From contig NZ_JAHDAP010000001.1 in NCBI RefSeq assembly GCF_018499575.1, positions 124,001 through 188,000 of the forward strand: 64,000 nt of DNA, written 5' to 3'. A model generated the notes under the pieces. That model saw nothing but the letters and a program-made list of their open reading frames with translations, searched no databases and had not been told where the DNA came from. Source of the stretch: Streptococcus infantis. GTDB lineage: Bacteria > Bacillota > Bacilli > Lactobacillales > Streptococcaceae. A program made the translations under genes and the position numbers. Of the stretch, positions 33,801 to 41,936 are shown one piece after another. Positions within the stretch are counted from its first letter, which is position 1. Each line of letters opens with the position of its first letter.

Positions 33801-34126
33801 ACCCAGGAATCTTTGATGACCCCTCTAAGACATTTATTGATTTGTACATGAAGTCTGCTCTCTATATTGCTGAACTTGTTAAGCGACTATACAATAGTAA
33901 TGGCTTAAAAGATGTATTTCCAAATCCTGAAGAACGCTTAAAACATATCCTAGAAAATCAAGTTTATGGATTTGCGCCTTCAGAAATTATCTATAACATT
34001 TCCACTAATTTTATCTTTGGAAATCTCTCTCAAGATATCAGTAGAAAGAACTTTGTTTTGGAAGATACCATCCCTGCTGCCAAAGAAGGTAGAATTCAGG
34101 AATTGGTGGATAAATATTTTGGGTAG
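30881..34126 (+). CDS. Restriction endonuclease/helicase subunit: GIY-YIG-like domain, SF2 helicase, coiled coil, methylase-like C-terminus
   Basis: A 1081-residue protein translated from an ATG overlapping the methyltransferase stop (TGATG). Residues ~10-115 resemble a GIY-YIG/T5orf172 nuclease (KIYAYTTP..GWIKIGYTERDVTQRIKEQ, then a late FYFNGT). An SF2 helicase follows (~135-560): WNAKPRFGKT as motif I, VIDEAHEG as DEAH box, HLSGTPFKAL as motif III, and QAAFRAQNP as motif VI. Residues ~740-850 form a highly charged coiled coil. The C-terminus (~940-1081) resembles a methyltransferase N-lobe (IFTPKRVVKRMVDDL, FIDLYMKSALYIAELV) without an NPPY motif. The architecture suggests ATP-dependent cleavage of unmethylated DNA; the exact RM type is unassigned. 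Confidence 0.85.
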   Translation: MVEIKTSKEIHPKIYAYTTPTVTSNEGWIKIGYTERDVTQRIKEQTHTAHIDTDVLWTGDAAYTEEPDKGKTFKDHDFHYFLSFHDVERRPKTEWFYFNGTPEKSKNLFDKFVQHDLSGYQPGQGQDYTLRQEQEEAVSKTLDYFKNHPGGKFLWNAKPRFGKTLSTYDLARRMDAVNVLIVTNRPAIANSWYDDFEKFIAGQTTYKFVSESDSLKNRPTLSRKEFVSILDDDVRQLAFISLQDLKGSAYLGGEHDKLKWVTDLYWDLLVIDEAHEGVDTFKTDQAFNKIRRNFTLHLSGTPFKALAKGEFTEEQIYNWSYADEQSAKSTWSPEQEEENPYEILPQLNLFTYQMSQMIGEELEKGAQLDGENIDYAFDLSEFFATDDKGKFIHEQDVRNWLDTLSSNEKYPFSTKELRNELKHTFWLLERVASAKALKALLEEHPIYENYEIVLAAGDGRMSEEDDKVTLKSLDLVRKAIAENDKTITLSVGQLTTGVTIPEWTGVLMLSNMKSPALYMQAAFRAQNPYSWSDSKGNHFRKERAYVFDFAPERTLILFDEFANNLSLATAGGGGTSATREENIRELLNFFPVIAEDRAGKMVEIDAKAVLTIPRQIKAREVLKRGFMSNLLFDNISGIFQASQTVLDILNELPVEKEGKLQTSSDLLDFSDVTVDDESNAVVDHEIVINQQTRLFGEKVYGLGQSVVELVTKDEDKTQKQLINDLSETVSTVIVEELKTGYDLKTRETDHIKKQIAVTFENEVRKNEIERKITEAHIKEEVQQQLKEANDKEQKDKIQEDLEKRIEENNLIHKEKLEQTLKNEVEKMPEKFIEQVEIKRVEQLKQSAQDEIRDHLRGFARTIPSFIMAYGNQSLTLDNFDTFVPEHVFFEVTGITIDQFRYLRDGGQDFAGHLFDRATFDEAIQEFLRKKEELADYFQDQKEDIFDYIPPQKTNQIFTPKRVVKRMVDDLEKENPGIFDDPSKTFIDLYMKSALYIAELVKRLYNSNGLKDVFPNPEERLKHILENQVYGFAPSEIIYNISTNFIFGNLSQDISRKNFVLEDTIPAAKEGRIQELVDKYFG

Positions 34127-34180
34127 TATAGTGGGACATTTTATTTATAAAGATGGGATATATTAGCTCTCTTTTTGTTG

Positions 34181-34371
34181 TATGACTTTAAAATTAGATA
34201 GAATACTTAGGGTAATATTATTGAAATTATAAGTCAAGATACATTAGGGCTGAGGAGATGGCTGTTGAGTCAAGTGGCAACTCTAACGGCATTGTCTCCT
34301 CAATCGTTAATTGATGATGTAAAAAATCTTATTAAAAAAATGCATGAAATTATATTGACTAAAATTGAATA
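34181..34371 (+). pseudogene. Degraded, internally deleted copy of the WYL regulator gene 3' end
   Basis: Bases 34181-34210 match 41018-41047 of the intact WYL gene, and 34211-34371 match 41239-41390 with scattered changes. Together they form a tail with about 190 bp deleted and several substitutions. Matches include CAAGATACA, GGGCTGA, TTGTCTCCTCAATCGTTAAT and TGATGATGTAAAAA. No ORF remains. The region 34,127-34,462 holds otherwise only the AT-rich promoter zone of the next gene. Confidence 0.88.
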
Positions 34372-34462
34372 ATATCTTTAATTTGATATTTTGTTAACTT
34401 TTTATTTTATAATAAGGTTTTTTAGTATTTAAAAGCGAAAACAAATGGAATAGGTGATTAAA

Positions 34463-35989
34463 ATGGGTATTTCAGAGAAGAAAATTGAAGATTTAAGAGG
34501 TCTTAAGTTCAACGTTCCATCATATCAAAGAGGCTATAGGTGGACTGAGCATGAGATTACAACTTTATTAGATGATTTTTATAATCATAATACTGAGTAT
34601 AAATATTGTCTACAACCATTAATCGTAAAAAAAGTTGCTGATGGCACTTACGATGTTGTTGATGGACAGCAAAGACTAACTAGTATTTATATATTTCTTA
34701 AATTTATGTCTGCAGAATTTAATAATGGCCGTAGAAGAACTAATCAATATGATTTTTTTGATTTAGAGTATGAAACCCGAAAACAGAGTGGAAACTACTT
34801 AAAGAATTTAAATTTTGATACTTATAAAGAAATTGAAAATATTGACATTGATGCTAGTCACATCAGTAAAGCCTTTGAAGCAATAGATAAATGGCTTGAT
34901 CGTGAAGAAATAAACTCAAATAATGCTTTGAATGATATCTACAAGGTTCTTACAGAAAATGTGTTTTTTATTTGGTATGAGATTGATGAAACTGAAGACC
35001 CTATAAAGATTTTTACCAAAGTTAATATAGGGAAAATACCGTTAACAAATGCTGAACTTATTAAAGCTTTGATACTCGACAAAAATAATTATAAAAATGG
35101 AGAAGAGAGCGATAAAATACATCGATCTATTGCATGGAATCATATAGAACATAAACTTCAACAGAACTCTTTTTGGCAGTTTTTGACTAATAATGAAGTT
35201 TATGATACAAAAATAGATTTTCTTTTCAATTTACTTATACATGGGAATTCTGAAGAGTACAAAGTTGACAAATACTCCACCTTTTATTCATTATATGAAG
35301 AATATAAGGGGACCGAAAATAAATCAGAGTTTATATCAGACTTTTGGTCAAAAGTCCAAATACTATTTGAAGAACTAAATAATTGGTACTTAGATTTAGA
35401 TAAATATCATTTAATTGGTTATCTGCTTTCTTTAGATAGTAAAAATCTAGATAAAGTATTTAAGGCGACAAGAGACAAGAAAAAATCAGAAGCTTTCGAT
35501 GAGTTGAAAAAATTAGCATTTGATACTATTCCTGACCTTGATTCGCTAGTCGAATTAGTATACGGAGATAAGAGAGTTAAGAATGTATTACTATTATTTA
35601 ACTTAGTTACTTTGATTAATAAAAGCGAGAAACAGTACCGTTTTCCGTTTGATATTTATAAAACTCAAAAGTGGGATATTGAGCATATTCATGCTACTGC
35701 TGATGAATCTGCAGAACCTGATGATGGGTTAGGGAACCTCACTTTACTTGACTCTAAAACAAATCGTTCATATCAAGATAGTCCGTTCGCACAAAAAAGG
35801 AAAATTATTATTGATGTAGACGCTAAAGGTCGTTTTGTTCCGGTTTGTACTAGAAATATATTTTTAAAAGTGTATAGTGAAGAAATTGAAAACTTTGAGG
35901 TTTGGTCAGACAATGATAAAACTGACTATATTAAAGCAATGAAGCTTGAATTTAATAAATTCTTTGGTACTGAAGGAGAGGAAATATGA
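34463..35989 (+). CDS. DUF262/DUF1524 (GmrSD-like) protein
   Basis: A 508-residue protein with the two domains of GmrSD-type modification-dependent nucleases. The N-terminal DUF262 domain has VPSYQRGYRW (18-27) and DGQQR (67-71), the latter a ParB/Srx-like NTP-binding motif. The C-terminal DUF1524 HNH-type part has WDIEHIHA (near 403), GNLTLLDSKTNRSYQ and SPFAQKR. Related proteins cut glucosylated or otherwise modified phage DNA, which suggests defence here. The ATG at 34463 follows AGGTG at 6 nt and is preferred to the GTG at 34454. It overlaps the next gene in an ATGA arrangement. The gene is very AT-rich compared with housekeeping neighbours. Confidence 0.87.
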   Translation: MGISEKKIEDLRGLKFNVPSYQRGYRWTEHEITTLLDDFYNHNTEYKYCLQPLIVKKVADGTYDVVDGQQRLTSIYIFLKFMSAEFNNGRRRTNQYDFFDLEYETRKQSGNYLKNLNFDTYKEIENIDIDASHISKAFEAIDKWLDREEINSNNALNDIYKVLTENVFFIWYEIDETEDPIKIFTKVNIGKIPLTNAELIKALILDKNNYKNGEESDKIHRSIAWNHIEHKLQQNSFWQFLTNNEVYDTKIDFLFNLLIHGNSEEYKVDKYSTFYSLYEEYKGTENKSEFISDFWSKVQILFEELNNWYLDLDKYHLIGYLLSLDSKNLDKVFKATRDKKKSEAFDELKKLAFDTIPDLDSLVELVYGDKRVKNVLLLFNLVTLINKSEKQYRFPFDIYKTQKWDIEHIHATADESAEPDDGLGNLTLLDSKTNRSYQDSPFAQKRKIIIDVDAKGRFVPVCTRNIFLKVYSEEIENFEVWSDNDKTDYIKAMKLEFNKFFGTEGEEI

Positions 35990-38073
35990 GTATAATGGAT
36001 GATAAATATGACTTAAAGACTCTTTTAGAAAGTTATCGCATTGTAATTCCACTAATTCAACGCGATTATGCGCAAGGAAGGAAAGATTTAAGAACTACCG
36101 AGGTAAGAAAACAATTATTAATTGATATAAATTCTGCTTTAATTAACAGGGAAGAGCCGACTTTAGACCTTAATTTTATTTATGGAAAATCTCATAATGG
36201 GAATTTTATACCACTAGATGGTCAGCAGCGACTTACAACTTTGTTTTTAGTATACCTTTTCGCTTTTAGAGACAGTGATGCTTGTGATTTTCTTAGAAAT
36301 TTTTCCTATGAAACAAGAGATTCGTCCAAACAATTTTTCGCTAGTTTATTTGAACACAGAAAATCAATTTTTCAACTCGAAGAGAAACCGTCTGAAATAA
36401 TAAAAGATGCTGCTTGGTTCGCAGATTCATGGACATTAGATCCTACTATTCAAGGAGCACTTGTAACCTTAGACGGAATAACTGAATTTTTTGATTTTCA
36501 ATACAACTATTCAAATGCATTAACATCGGAAACAAATTATAGAGTTGCGTTCAACTTCCTTGATATCGAAGATTTAGGTTCAGAGGATGAGCTATACATT
36601 AAATTGAACTCTAGAGGACGTCCTCTAACTGATTTTGAGAATTTTAAAGCAAGATTTATTTCAAGAGTACATGAGGTAGACACTAAGTTAGCAAATGATA
36701 TAGCACTTAAGCTTGATACAAAATGGACTGATACTATTTGGAGATTTGATAAAAATAGATTTGATATAAATTTTTTAAATTTATTTGAAATTGCACTGAT
36801 TAATAACTTAGAATCACTAGATTATTCTCAACGTGAAAATTGGACAACTAATATTTTATTTGAAGATATTAAGTTAGAGCACATAGAATTGATTGCAAGT
36901 GTACTTGATTTTTTAACGGAAAATGAGAAATCAAAGGTTTCACAAGTATTGGAAAAAGCTATCATAAATAAGAGTTTAAAAGATAGAGTCTATTTTCACT
37001 TCATTTCTTTGTATTTACTTCATTCTGGGAAAATATTAGATGATAATTTTAAAAGTTGGTACCGCATTTTTAGAAACTTAACAGATAACTCTGAAATAGA
37101 TTATCAACAACCTTATGAAAGAGCAATTCGAGGTATAAATGAGCAAATTAACCATCTTTCAGACCTTATCTATTATTTGTCTCAAAATAATAAAATTACA
37201 GGTTTTAGTATAGAACAGGTTAACGAAGAGATAGAAAAGGCGAAATTAATTTTAGAAGATCCATCTCAATCAGAAGTGATATTTAATGCGGAAAATCATG
37301 ATTATTTTGGTGGACAAATTAGAAGCAGCTTTTATTTTGAAGATACTAATTCTACAGCCGATAAATACTCGAAAATAAGTTCTTATTGGGATAAGATAAG
37401 TGCTATGTTTGAAGATACGAAACCTAAAGAAGGGCTTTTGTTAAGAGCGGCATTGCTTTCTTTTGGAGATTATACATTATATGTAGATAGCTATAAAACA
37501 CTTTGCCAAGATGATCCTAATGAAAGTTCAAGTACACCAAGTTTAAAACGCTTATTTTCTTCTAAAAATCAATATGTAAAAAAACTACTAGATTCGATTG
37601 ATATAAATAAACCATTAGAGCTAGAGTATAAGAGGATAATAGAAGAAAATATAAATAGTATAGATGAGCAAAATTGGCGATATATTTTTATCTCGTACTA
37701 CAAGGTGATGTTCAGTAGAATGAACCGTTCACAGTATAGATTAAAAGCCCCTGACTGGTCAGGTAGACCAGCTGAAATGCTTCTAATTCCTAATAAAAAC
37801 TCTAGAGCAAAAAACGTTGATATTCATTTATTAGCATTGCAAGAGAAACTCAAAGAATTTAACATTAAGTCATATTATGAAAGTGAGCCTGGTTTAAATA
37901 CTTTAGACAGGGTTCTTCATGTTGAAAAAATTTATGAAGTTAGATTCTATAAGGATTGCTATAAGTTTAAAAAGTATGAAGATGAAAAATATTCAAGGTT
38001 AAACAACTCTCCAGCATCTTTTATAAAATTAGCTGAATACTTGAGAAATGAATTGAACAATACATCATTGTGA
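35986..38073 (+). CDS. Second DUF262 protein with long unassigned C-terminal region
   Basis: A 695-residue protein. The N-terminus has the DUF262 signatures IPLIQRDYAQG (21-31) and PLDGQQRLTTL (76-86), then LYIKLNSRGRPLTDFENFKARFI (~198-221), which is also typical of the family. The remaining ~450 residues are largely helical and acidic. I see no HNH or PD-(D/E)XK motif. The segment NRSQYRLKAPDWSGRPAEMLL near 580-600 is distinctive but unassigned. It is translationally coupled to the upstream DUF262/DUF1524 gene (ATGA, ribosome site GGAGAGG). A likely role is a partner or specificity subunit of the same nuclease system; this is inferred from pairing only. Confidence 0.8.
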   Translation: MSIMDDKYDLKTLLESYRIVIPLIQRDYAQGRKDLRTTEVRKQLLIDINSALINREEPTLDLNFIYGKSHNGNFIPLDGQQRLTTLFLVYLFAFRDSDACDFLRNFSYETRDSSKQFFASLFEHRKSIFQLEEKPSEIIKDAAWFADSWTLDPTIQGALVTLDGITEFFDFQYNYSNALTSETNYRVAFNFLDIEDLGSEDELYIKLNSRGRPLTDFENFKARFISRVHEVDTKLANDIALKLDTKWTDTIWRFDKNRFDINFLNLFEIALINNLESLDYSQRENWTTNILFEDIKLEHIELIASVLDFLTENEKSKVSQVLEKAIINKSLKDRVYFHFISLYLLHSGKILDDNFKSWYRIFRNLTDNSEIDYQQPYERAIRGINEQINHLSDLIYYLSQNNKITGFSIEQVNEEIEKAKLILEDPSQSEVIFNAENHDYFGGQIRSSFYFEDTNSTADKYSKISSYWDKISAMFEDTKPKEGLLLRAALLSFGDYTLYVDSYKTLCQDDPNESSSTPSLKRLFSSKNQYVKKLLDSIDINKPLELEYKRIIEENINSIDEQNWRYIFISYYKVMFSRMNRSQYRLKAPDWSGRPAEMLLIPNKNSRAKNVDIHLLALQEKLKEFNIKSYYESEPGLNTLDRVLHVEKIYEVRFYKDCYKFKKYEDEKYSRLNNSPASFIKLAEYLRNELNNTSL

Positions 38074-38396
38074 TATATTTTGGTAAAAAATATTCAAAAT
38101 TTACTATCTATCTAATGGGCAGTTACGATTATATCTTTTTGTTATATGAGATAAGTATGATTGTACTACCTATTTACTCTGAAAAGATCTAAGATTCACT
38201 AAATTGTTTCTCTCTATTTCAGGTATATATACTATCGTCACTCCTAAATGATTGTTTCTTATACAAATTGGTAAACTAAACAATAAGTCTTACATTGGTT
38301 ATTTGCTTTTAGCTGGCAGTTAACAAGGATTTTATTAGTAATTTTTTAAACAAATAATGAGATTTCTCTTAAAAAAAATTTTTTCTAGCAACAATT

Positions 38397-38419
38397 GAGT
38401 GGACATAATTTGTCCACTC
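38397..38419 (+). terminator. Inverted repeat with T-tract between the DUF262 genes and the AAA+ gene
   Basis: Nine-bp perfect arms GAGTGGACA (38397-38405) and TGTCCACTC (38411-38419), 5-nt loop, then TTTTTTTG. It reads as an intrinsic terminator, but TTGTCC (from 38410) followed 17 bp later by TAAATT could be the AAA+ promoter, which would make the palindrome a possible operator. The rest of the 389-bp gap (38,074-38,396) holds no ORF or structure that I can support. Confidence 0.7.
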
Positions 38420-38462
38420 TTTTTTGTAAACTTAAATTATCAATAAAAAGAGGTGAAATTAA

Positions 38463-40328
38463 ATGAATTATTATCAAGTTGAGTTTAAGAATCATGATGA
38501 TTTCTTAAAAACTCAAACAGAAGATTTTATTAAGACTAATCGTTTATTGCTATTTAAAGAGGATGACGCTTATTACCTTATTTCTCAAGAAAATTACAAT
38601 GCTCAAGAAATCATGGGGAAAATAAAGGATTTTTTTGACCATGAGTTTACATTAAAAAAAGTTAAAACTCTAACAGAAAGTGATTTTATAAAGAAACTTG
38701 AAACAAGTGATAGAAGAGAGCTAGTAAAATTCTTATTAGGTGCAAATAAAGAGACAATGTCTTATCATCTAAAGCCTAATTTTGAAAAACTGGATGAATT
38801 GAAAAACATTTGTGGTCTCACTGATTTTAAGAAGGCTGTTCAGGAACTAATTACATATCTTTCATTTCAAGAAAAAATAAATAATAATGAACAACAGCAT
38901 CACTTTTATATTTTTAATGGTGAGAAGGGATCTGGCCGTAAGTTTGCTATCAAATTTCTGATGTCTCTTTTTGGAATGAATGCAATATTTGTAAATTGTA
39001 ATAATTTTTTTATTCCTAAGATAGGCGAAAAAGATGTCCCAGTACTAGTTGATTATCTTTCAGCAAGACCAAGAACAAAATCAGATGTTTTTGATGTTTT
39101 TAGGCAAAAAAAGGGACATTCATTTAATGTCATTATCGCAAGAACTAGCCAGGAGGCAGAATCTATTAGAAAGGAATTGCTTGAAAATTTTAGTAAAGTA
39201 TCAATTGTGAATTTTCCGCGGTATGATAAAGCAGAGCTTAAAACAATCGGGCTTCAAATGCTAAACCAAAAAGGTATTCAATTGTGTAATGAAGATTATG
39301 AGCAATTAATAGCTGAAAATAAAGTACTAAAGGATGCTAAAGAAGTTCGTCTTTTTGTTCAAGAGCTTGTTGAATTTGCAGTACAAAATGATTATGATCC
39401 TTCAGATAAAAACGAATTAAGTCTGGATGGATTTATTCCCCAAAATGAATCTTCAGTTGAAGACGAAGAAAATGCGGAGAAAAAGTTGAGTGAATTAATC
39501 GGTTTAGAAGAAGTGAAAATAGTTCTAAACCAGCAGTTAGCTTATAATCGAGTTTCTGCGTTGCGTCAGGCTCATGGATATAGTAATGAAATATTAAATC
39601 GTCATCTTGTTTTTTCTGGAAACCCAGGGACTGGTAAAACAGTAGTTGCTAGGCTTTTTTCAGAAATTTTATACAACAATAAGATAATTCAAGAGAATAA
39701 GTTAGTAGAAGTAGGTCGAACGGATCTTGTTGGTGAATATGTTGGCCAAACTGCTCCAAAAGTAAGAAAAGCTTTTGATGATGCAAGGGGAGGGGTGCTC
39801 TTTATAGATGAGGCTTATAGTCTTATCCCTAGTAGTGAGAGAGATTTTGGACATGAAGCTATTTCAGCGCTTATACAAGAAATGGAAAATCGTCGGGATG
39901 AGGTGTTGGTTATTTTTGCTGGGTATGAAGAATTGATGGCCCAATTCATTGAAACTAACCCGGGACTTTCCTCTAGAATTTCTAGAGAAATAAAATTTTT
40001 GGATTATACAATTGAACAACTAATTGCTATTTTGGAATTGATGGTAAATAAGAGATATTATCAATTAACCGATGATTGTAAGATGGTACTACGTCAGCAT
40101 TTTTCAGAAGTTGTAAATTGTAGAAATTTTGGAAACGCTAGATACGTCCGTAAATTAGTAGATGAAATTGTTTTCAGTCAAGCACAACGAGTGATTGAAG
40201 GTGATAAGCTTCAGTTAGAAAATGATACTTTTTTAAATCAAATTACATTGATAGATATCAATAAGGCTATCGTAGCCATTGAAGCAAAATCATCAAAATC
40301 AATGTCGTTGATAGGATTTGGAAGATAG
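38463..40328 (+). CDS. Tandem AAA+ ATPase, CbxX/CfqX (SpoVK) family
   Basis: A 621-residue protein. The C-terminal AAA+ module (~345-600) is intact: Walker A GNPGTGKTVVA (~387-397), pore-type VGEYVGQTAPKV, Walker B GVLFIDEAYSL, sensor-1-like VIFAGYEELM and arginine-finger/sensor region NPGLSSRISR. The N-terminal part (~95-310) resembles a second, degenerate AAA module, with GEKGSGRKFA where GxxGxGK would be expected. The first ~90 residues are unassigned. CbxX-type ATPases remodel protein complexes; next to the DUF262 pair it could load or activate the nuclease. Ribosome site AAGAGGTGA. AT-rich like the DUF262 genes. Confidence 0.82.
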   Translation: MNYYQVEFKNHDDFLKTQTEDFIKTNRLLLFKEDDAYYLISQENYNAQEIMGKIKDFFDHEFTLKKVKTLTESDFIKKLETSDRRELVKFLLGANKETMSYHLKPNFEKLDELKNICGLTDFKKAVQELITYLSFQEKINNNEQQHHFYIFNGEKGSGRKFAIKFLMSLFGMNAIFVNCNNFFIPKIGEKDVPVLVDYLSARPRTKSDVFDVFRQKKGHSFNVIIARTSQEAESIRKELLENFSKVSIVNFPRYDKAELKTIGLQMLNQKGIQLCNEDYEQLIAENKVLKDAKEVRLFVQELVEFAVQNDYDPSDKNELSLDGFIPQNESSVEDEENAEKKLSELIGLEEVKIVLNQQLAYNRVSALRQAHGYSNEILNRHLVFSGNPGTGKTVVARLFSEILYNNKIIQENKLVEVGRTDLVGEYVGQTAPKVRKAFDDARGGVLFIDEAYSLIPSSERDFGHEAISALIQEMENRRDEVLVIFAGYEELMAQFIETNPGLSSRISREIKFLDYTIEQLIAILELMVNKRYYQLTDDCKMVLRQHFSEVVNCRNFGNARYVRKLVDEIVFSQAQRVIEGDKLQLENDTFLNQITLIDINKAIVAIEAKSSKSMSLIGFGR

Positions 40329-40439
40329 AAGAAATCGGTACTTGTCAAATGGTAGTATTGGTAGAAGAATTGAACTAGGAAATTGATTGTATCTAAAGCA
40401 ATGGAAATGTTATAATATTGTTAAAGGATTTAGAATGCT

Positions 40440-41390
40440 ATGAACGACCAAGAACGCTTATTAACTATATTTTTACGATTACAGTCTGGTGCGCATTTAT
40501 CTAAAGCTCAGCTTGCAGATGAATTTGGTGTTAGTGAAAAGACTATACAACGAGATTTTTCTCTCCTGTCTGGTTTCTTAGATACACAACCGATGGTTGC
40601 AGCAGAACTTGCTTACGATACGAGGCATCATACTAGGTATTTAAAAGGGAAATCTTTATTTAATAAAAAGGATATTCTTGTAATTTCAAAGATTTTACTA
40701 GAAAATCGTTCTTTGAATAAGGAAGAAAACAAGTCATTACTTGATAGTTTATTGGCACTTATTTCAAAAGATGAGCAAAAAGAAGTTTCTAGTATTATTG
40801 CAAGTGAGTTGCTAAATTATGCACCATTATCAGACACACAAAATCGTATTGATAAGGTTTGGGAATGGTCTGAATTAATTCGTAAGGAGTTGGTCTTAGA
40901 CATTGATTATCAATCTCCTTATAATACTAAAAAGAGACATACAATTTTTCCGGTTTCTCTTTACTATGATACTCATTATTTTTACATAGTAGCCTATAAT
41001 TTACTATTTGATTCTTATATGACTTTAAAATTAGACAGAATACTTAGTTGGGTAGAATCTAAAAAAGAAAAACCTTCTCTCTCATATGGAAGAAAATTTC
41101 GCGATGGAGAAATTCGTAATAAACGAGTAGATTCATTCATAGGAAAAGAGTTAAATATCAGAGTTCTATTCGTCAATGATCCAGCGATTGTTGTTGATCA
41201 ATTTCCATTAGCAAAAATTATTGAAAAAACATCAACTGGCAATATTATTGAATTTGTGAGTCAAGATACACCAGGGCTGAAGAGGTGGTTGTTGAGTCAA
41301 GCGGAATCTCTAACGGTATTGTCTCCTCAATCGTTAATTGATGATGTAAAAACTCTTATTAAGAGAATGCAAGAAAATTATATTAACTAG
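40440..41390 (+). CDS. WYL-domain transcriptional regulator
   Basis: A 316-residue DeoR-like regulator. The N-terminal winged HTH (SKAQLADEFGVSEKTIQRDFSLL, ~20-42) is followed by a WYL domain (~145-230, containing FPVSLYYDTHYFYIVAYN and the LKLDRI strand) and the C-terminal WCX-like extension ending at the LIKRMQENY helix. WYL regulators of this kind (for example BrxR, CapW) repress phage-defence loci and respond to nucleic-acid signals. A promoter TTGTAT-18-TATAAT lies at 40387-40416. The spacing of AAAGGA to the ATG is long (about 11 nt). A broken copy of its 3' end lies at 34181-34371. Confidence 0.87.
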   Translation: MNDQERLLTIFLRLQSGAHLSKAQLADEFGVSEKTIQRDFSLLSGFLDTQPMVAAELAYDTRHHTRYLKGKSLFNKKDILVISKILLENRSLNKEENKSLLDSLLALISKDEQKEVSSIIASELLNYAPLSDTQNRIDKVWEWSELIRKELVLDIDYQSPYNTKKRHTIFPVSLYYDTHYFYIVAYNLLFDSYMTLKLDRILSWVESKKEKPSLSYGRKFRDGEIRNKRVDSFIGKELNIRVLFVNDPAIVVDQFPLAKIIEKTSTGNIIEFVSQDTPGLKRWLLSQAESLTVLSPQSLIDDVKTLIKRMQENYIN

Positions 41391-41398
41391 ATGTTTGA

Positions 41399-41605
41399 GA
41401 GCGAATAAGAGAAATTGATAACTCGAGAAAAGCAGTAGTTCAAGTGAAATGCAAGAAGGCAAAGGAACTTGACGCTTTAGAATTTAAACAATATGTAGAT
41501 GAAGGTTATCTAGTATATTTATATGCTCCGAGAGTGATAAATTTAGATAAGATTGAAAATGTAGTTAGCATAGGGAACAACGATTTGTTAGATTTCTATA
41601 AGTAG
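41399..41605 (+). pseudogene. C-terminal scrap with a PD-(D/E)XK-like Q-x-K motif
   Basis: Directly after the WYL stop an open stretch of 68 codons reads ...NSRKAVVQVKCKKAKELDAL then EFKQYVDEGYLVYLYAPRVI, ending at TAG 41603-41605. VVQVKCKKA followed by a hydrophobic strand resembles the second half of a PD-(D/E)XK nuclease core. There is no start codon with a ribosome site, and an upstream TGA closes the frame, so this is a truncated remnant. Parts of the following 200 bp may derive from the same or another lost gene. Confidence 0.55.
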
Positions 41606-41804
41606 TATAAGTTAATTCTTACAGACCTAAACTATTCATATGTTTAAAAGATACTGATTAAATTTTATGAAATTAATAAGTAAAATTAGTTCTAAGAAAA
41701 CGTGGTTTTACTCTATCTTTAAAACAACTGTGAACTGTTTTTTCAAAACCAGGCATTAAGAAAGTTAGTAAAGCATCAAATAATAGAAGAATAAAATTTA
41801 ATAT

Positions 41805-41842
41805 AAAAAACCTCACCAGAAAAATTCTGGTGGGGTTTTTGG
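41805..41842 (+). terminator. Strong terminator at the island's right edge
   Basis: AAAAAACCTCACCAGAA and TTCTGGTGGGGTTTTT pair around a 3-nt loop with T-rich tails. It separates the accessory region from guaA, which is convergent. Between 41,606 and 41,800 I see no gene. Confidence 0.85.
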
Positions 41843-41936
41843 TGGGGAACCAATCAATTTTGACTGATTTTTAACCTTTTATAATAACTGAAAATGCTGT
41901 TAAATCAACCATTTCACTTCAAATCATGTTTATAAA

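Noticed and set aside
29004..34126. A type I restriction system or a BREX/DISARM locus
   Set aside because: No HsdS specificity subunit, PglZ, BrxC/BrxL, PLD or DUF1998 protein is present; only the methyltransferase and the helicase-nuclease are seen.
38074..38396. A gene or remnant in the 320-bp gap before the AAA+ gene
   Set aside because: All frames are broken by frequent stops and no recognisable peptide was found; the stretch is simply AT-rich intergenic DNA.
25701..41605. A prophage or integrative conjugative element
   Set aside because: No integrase, transposase, relaxase, structural phage gene or tRNA attachment site is visible; the block looks like an accreted defence island exchanged by homologous recombination.
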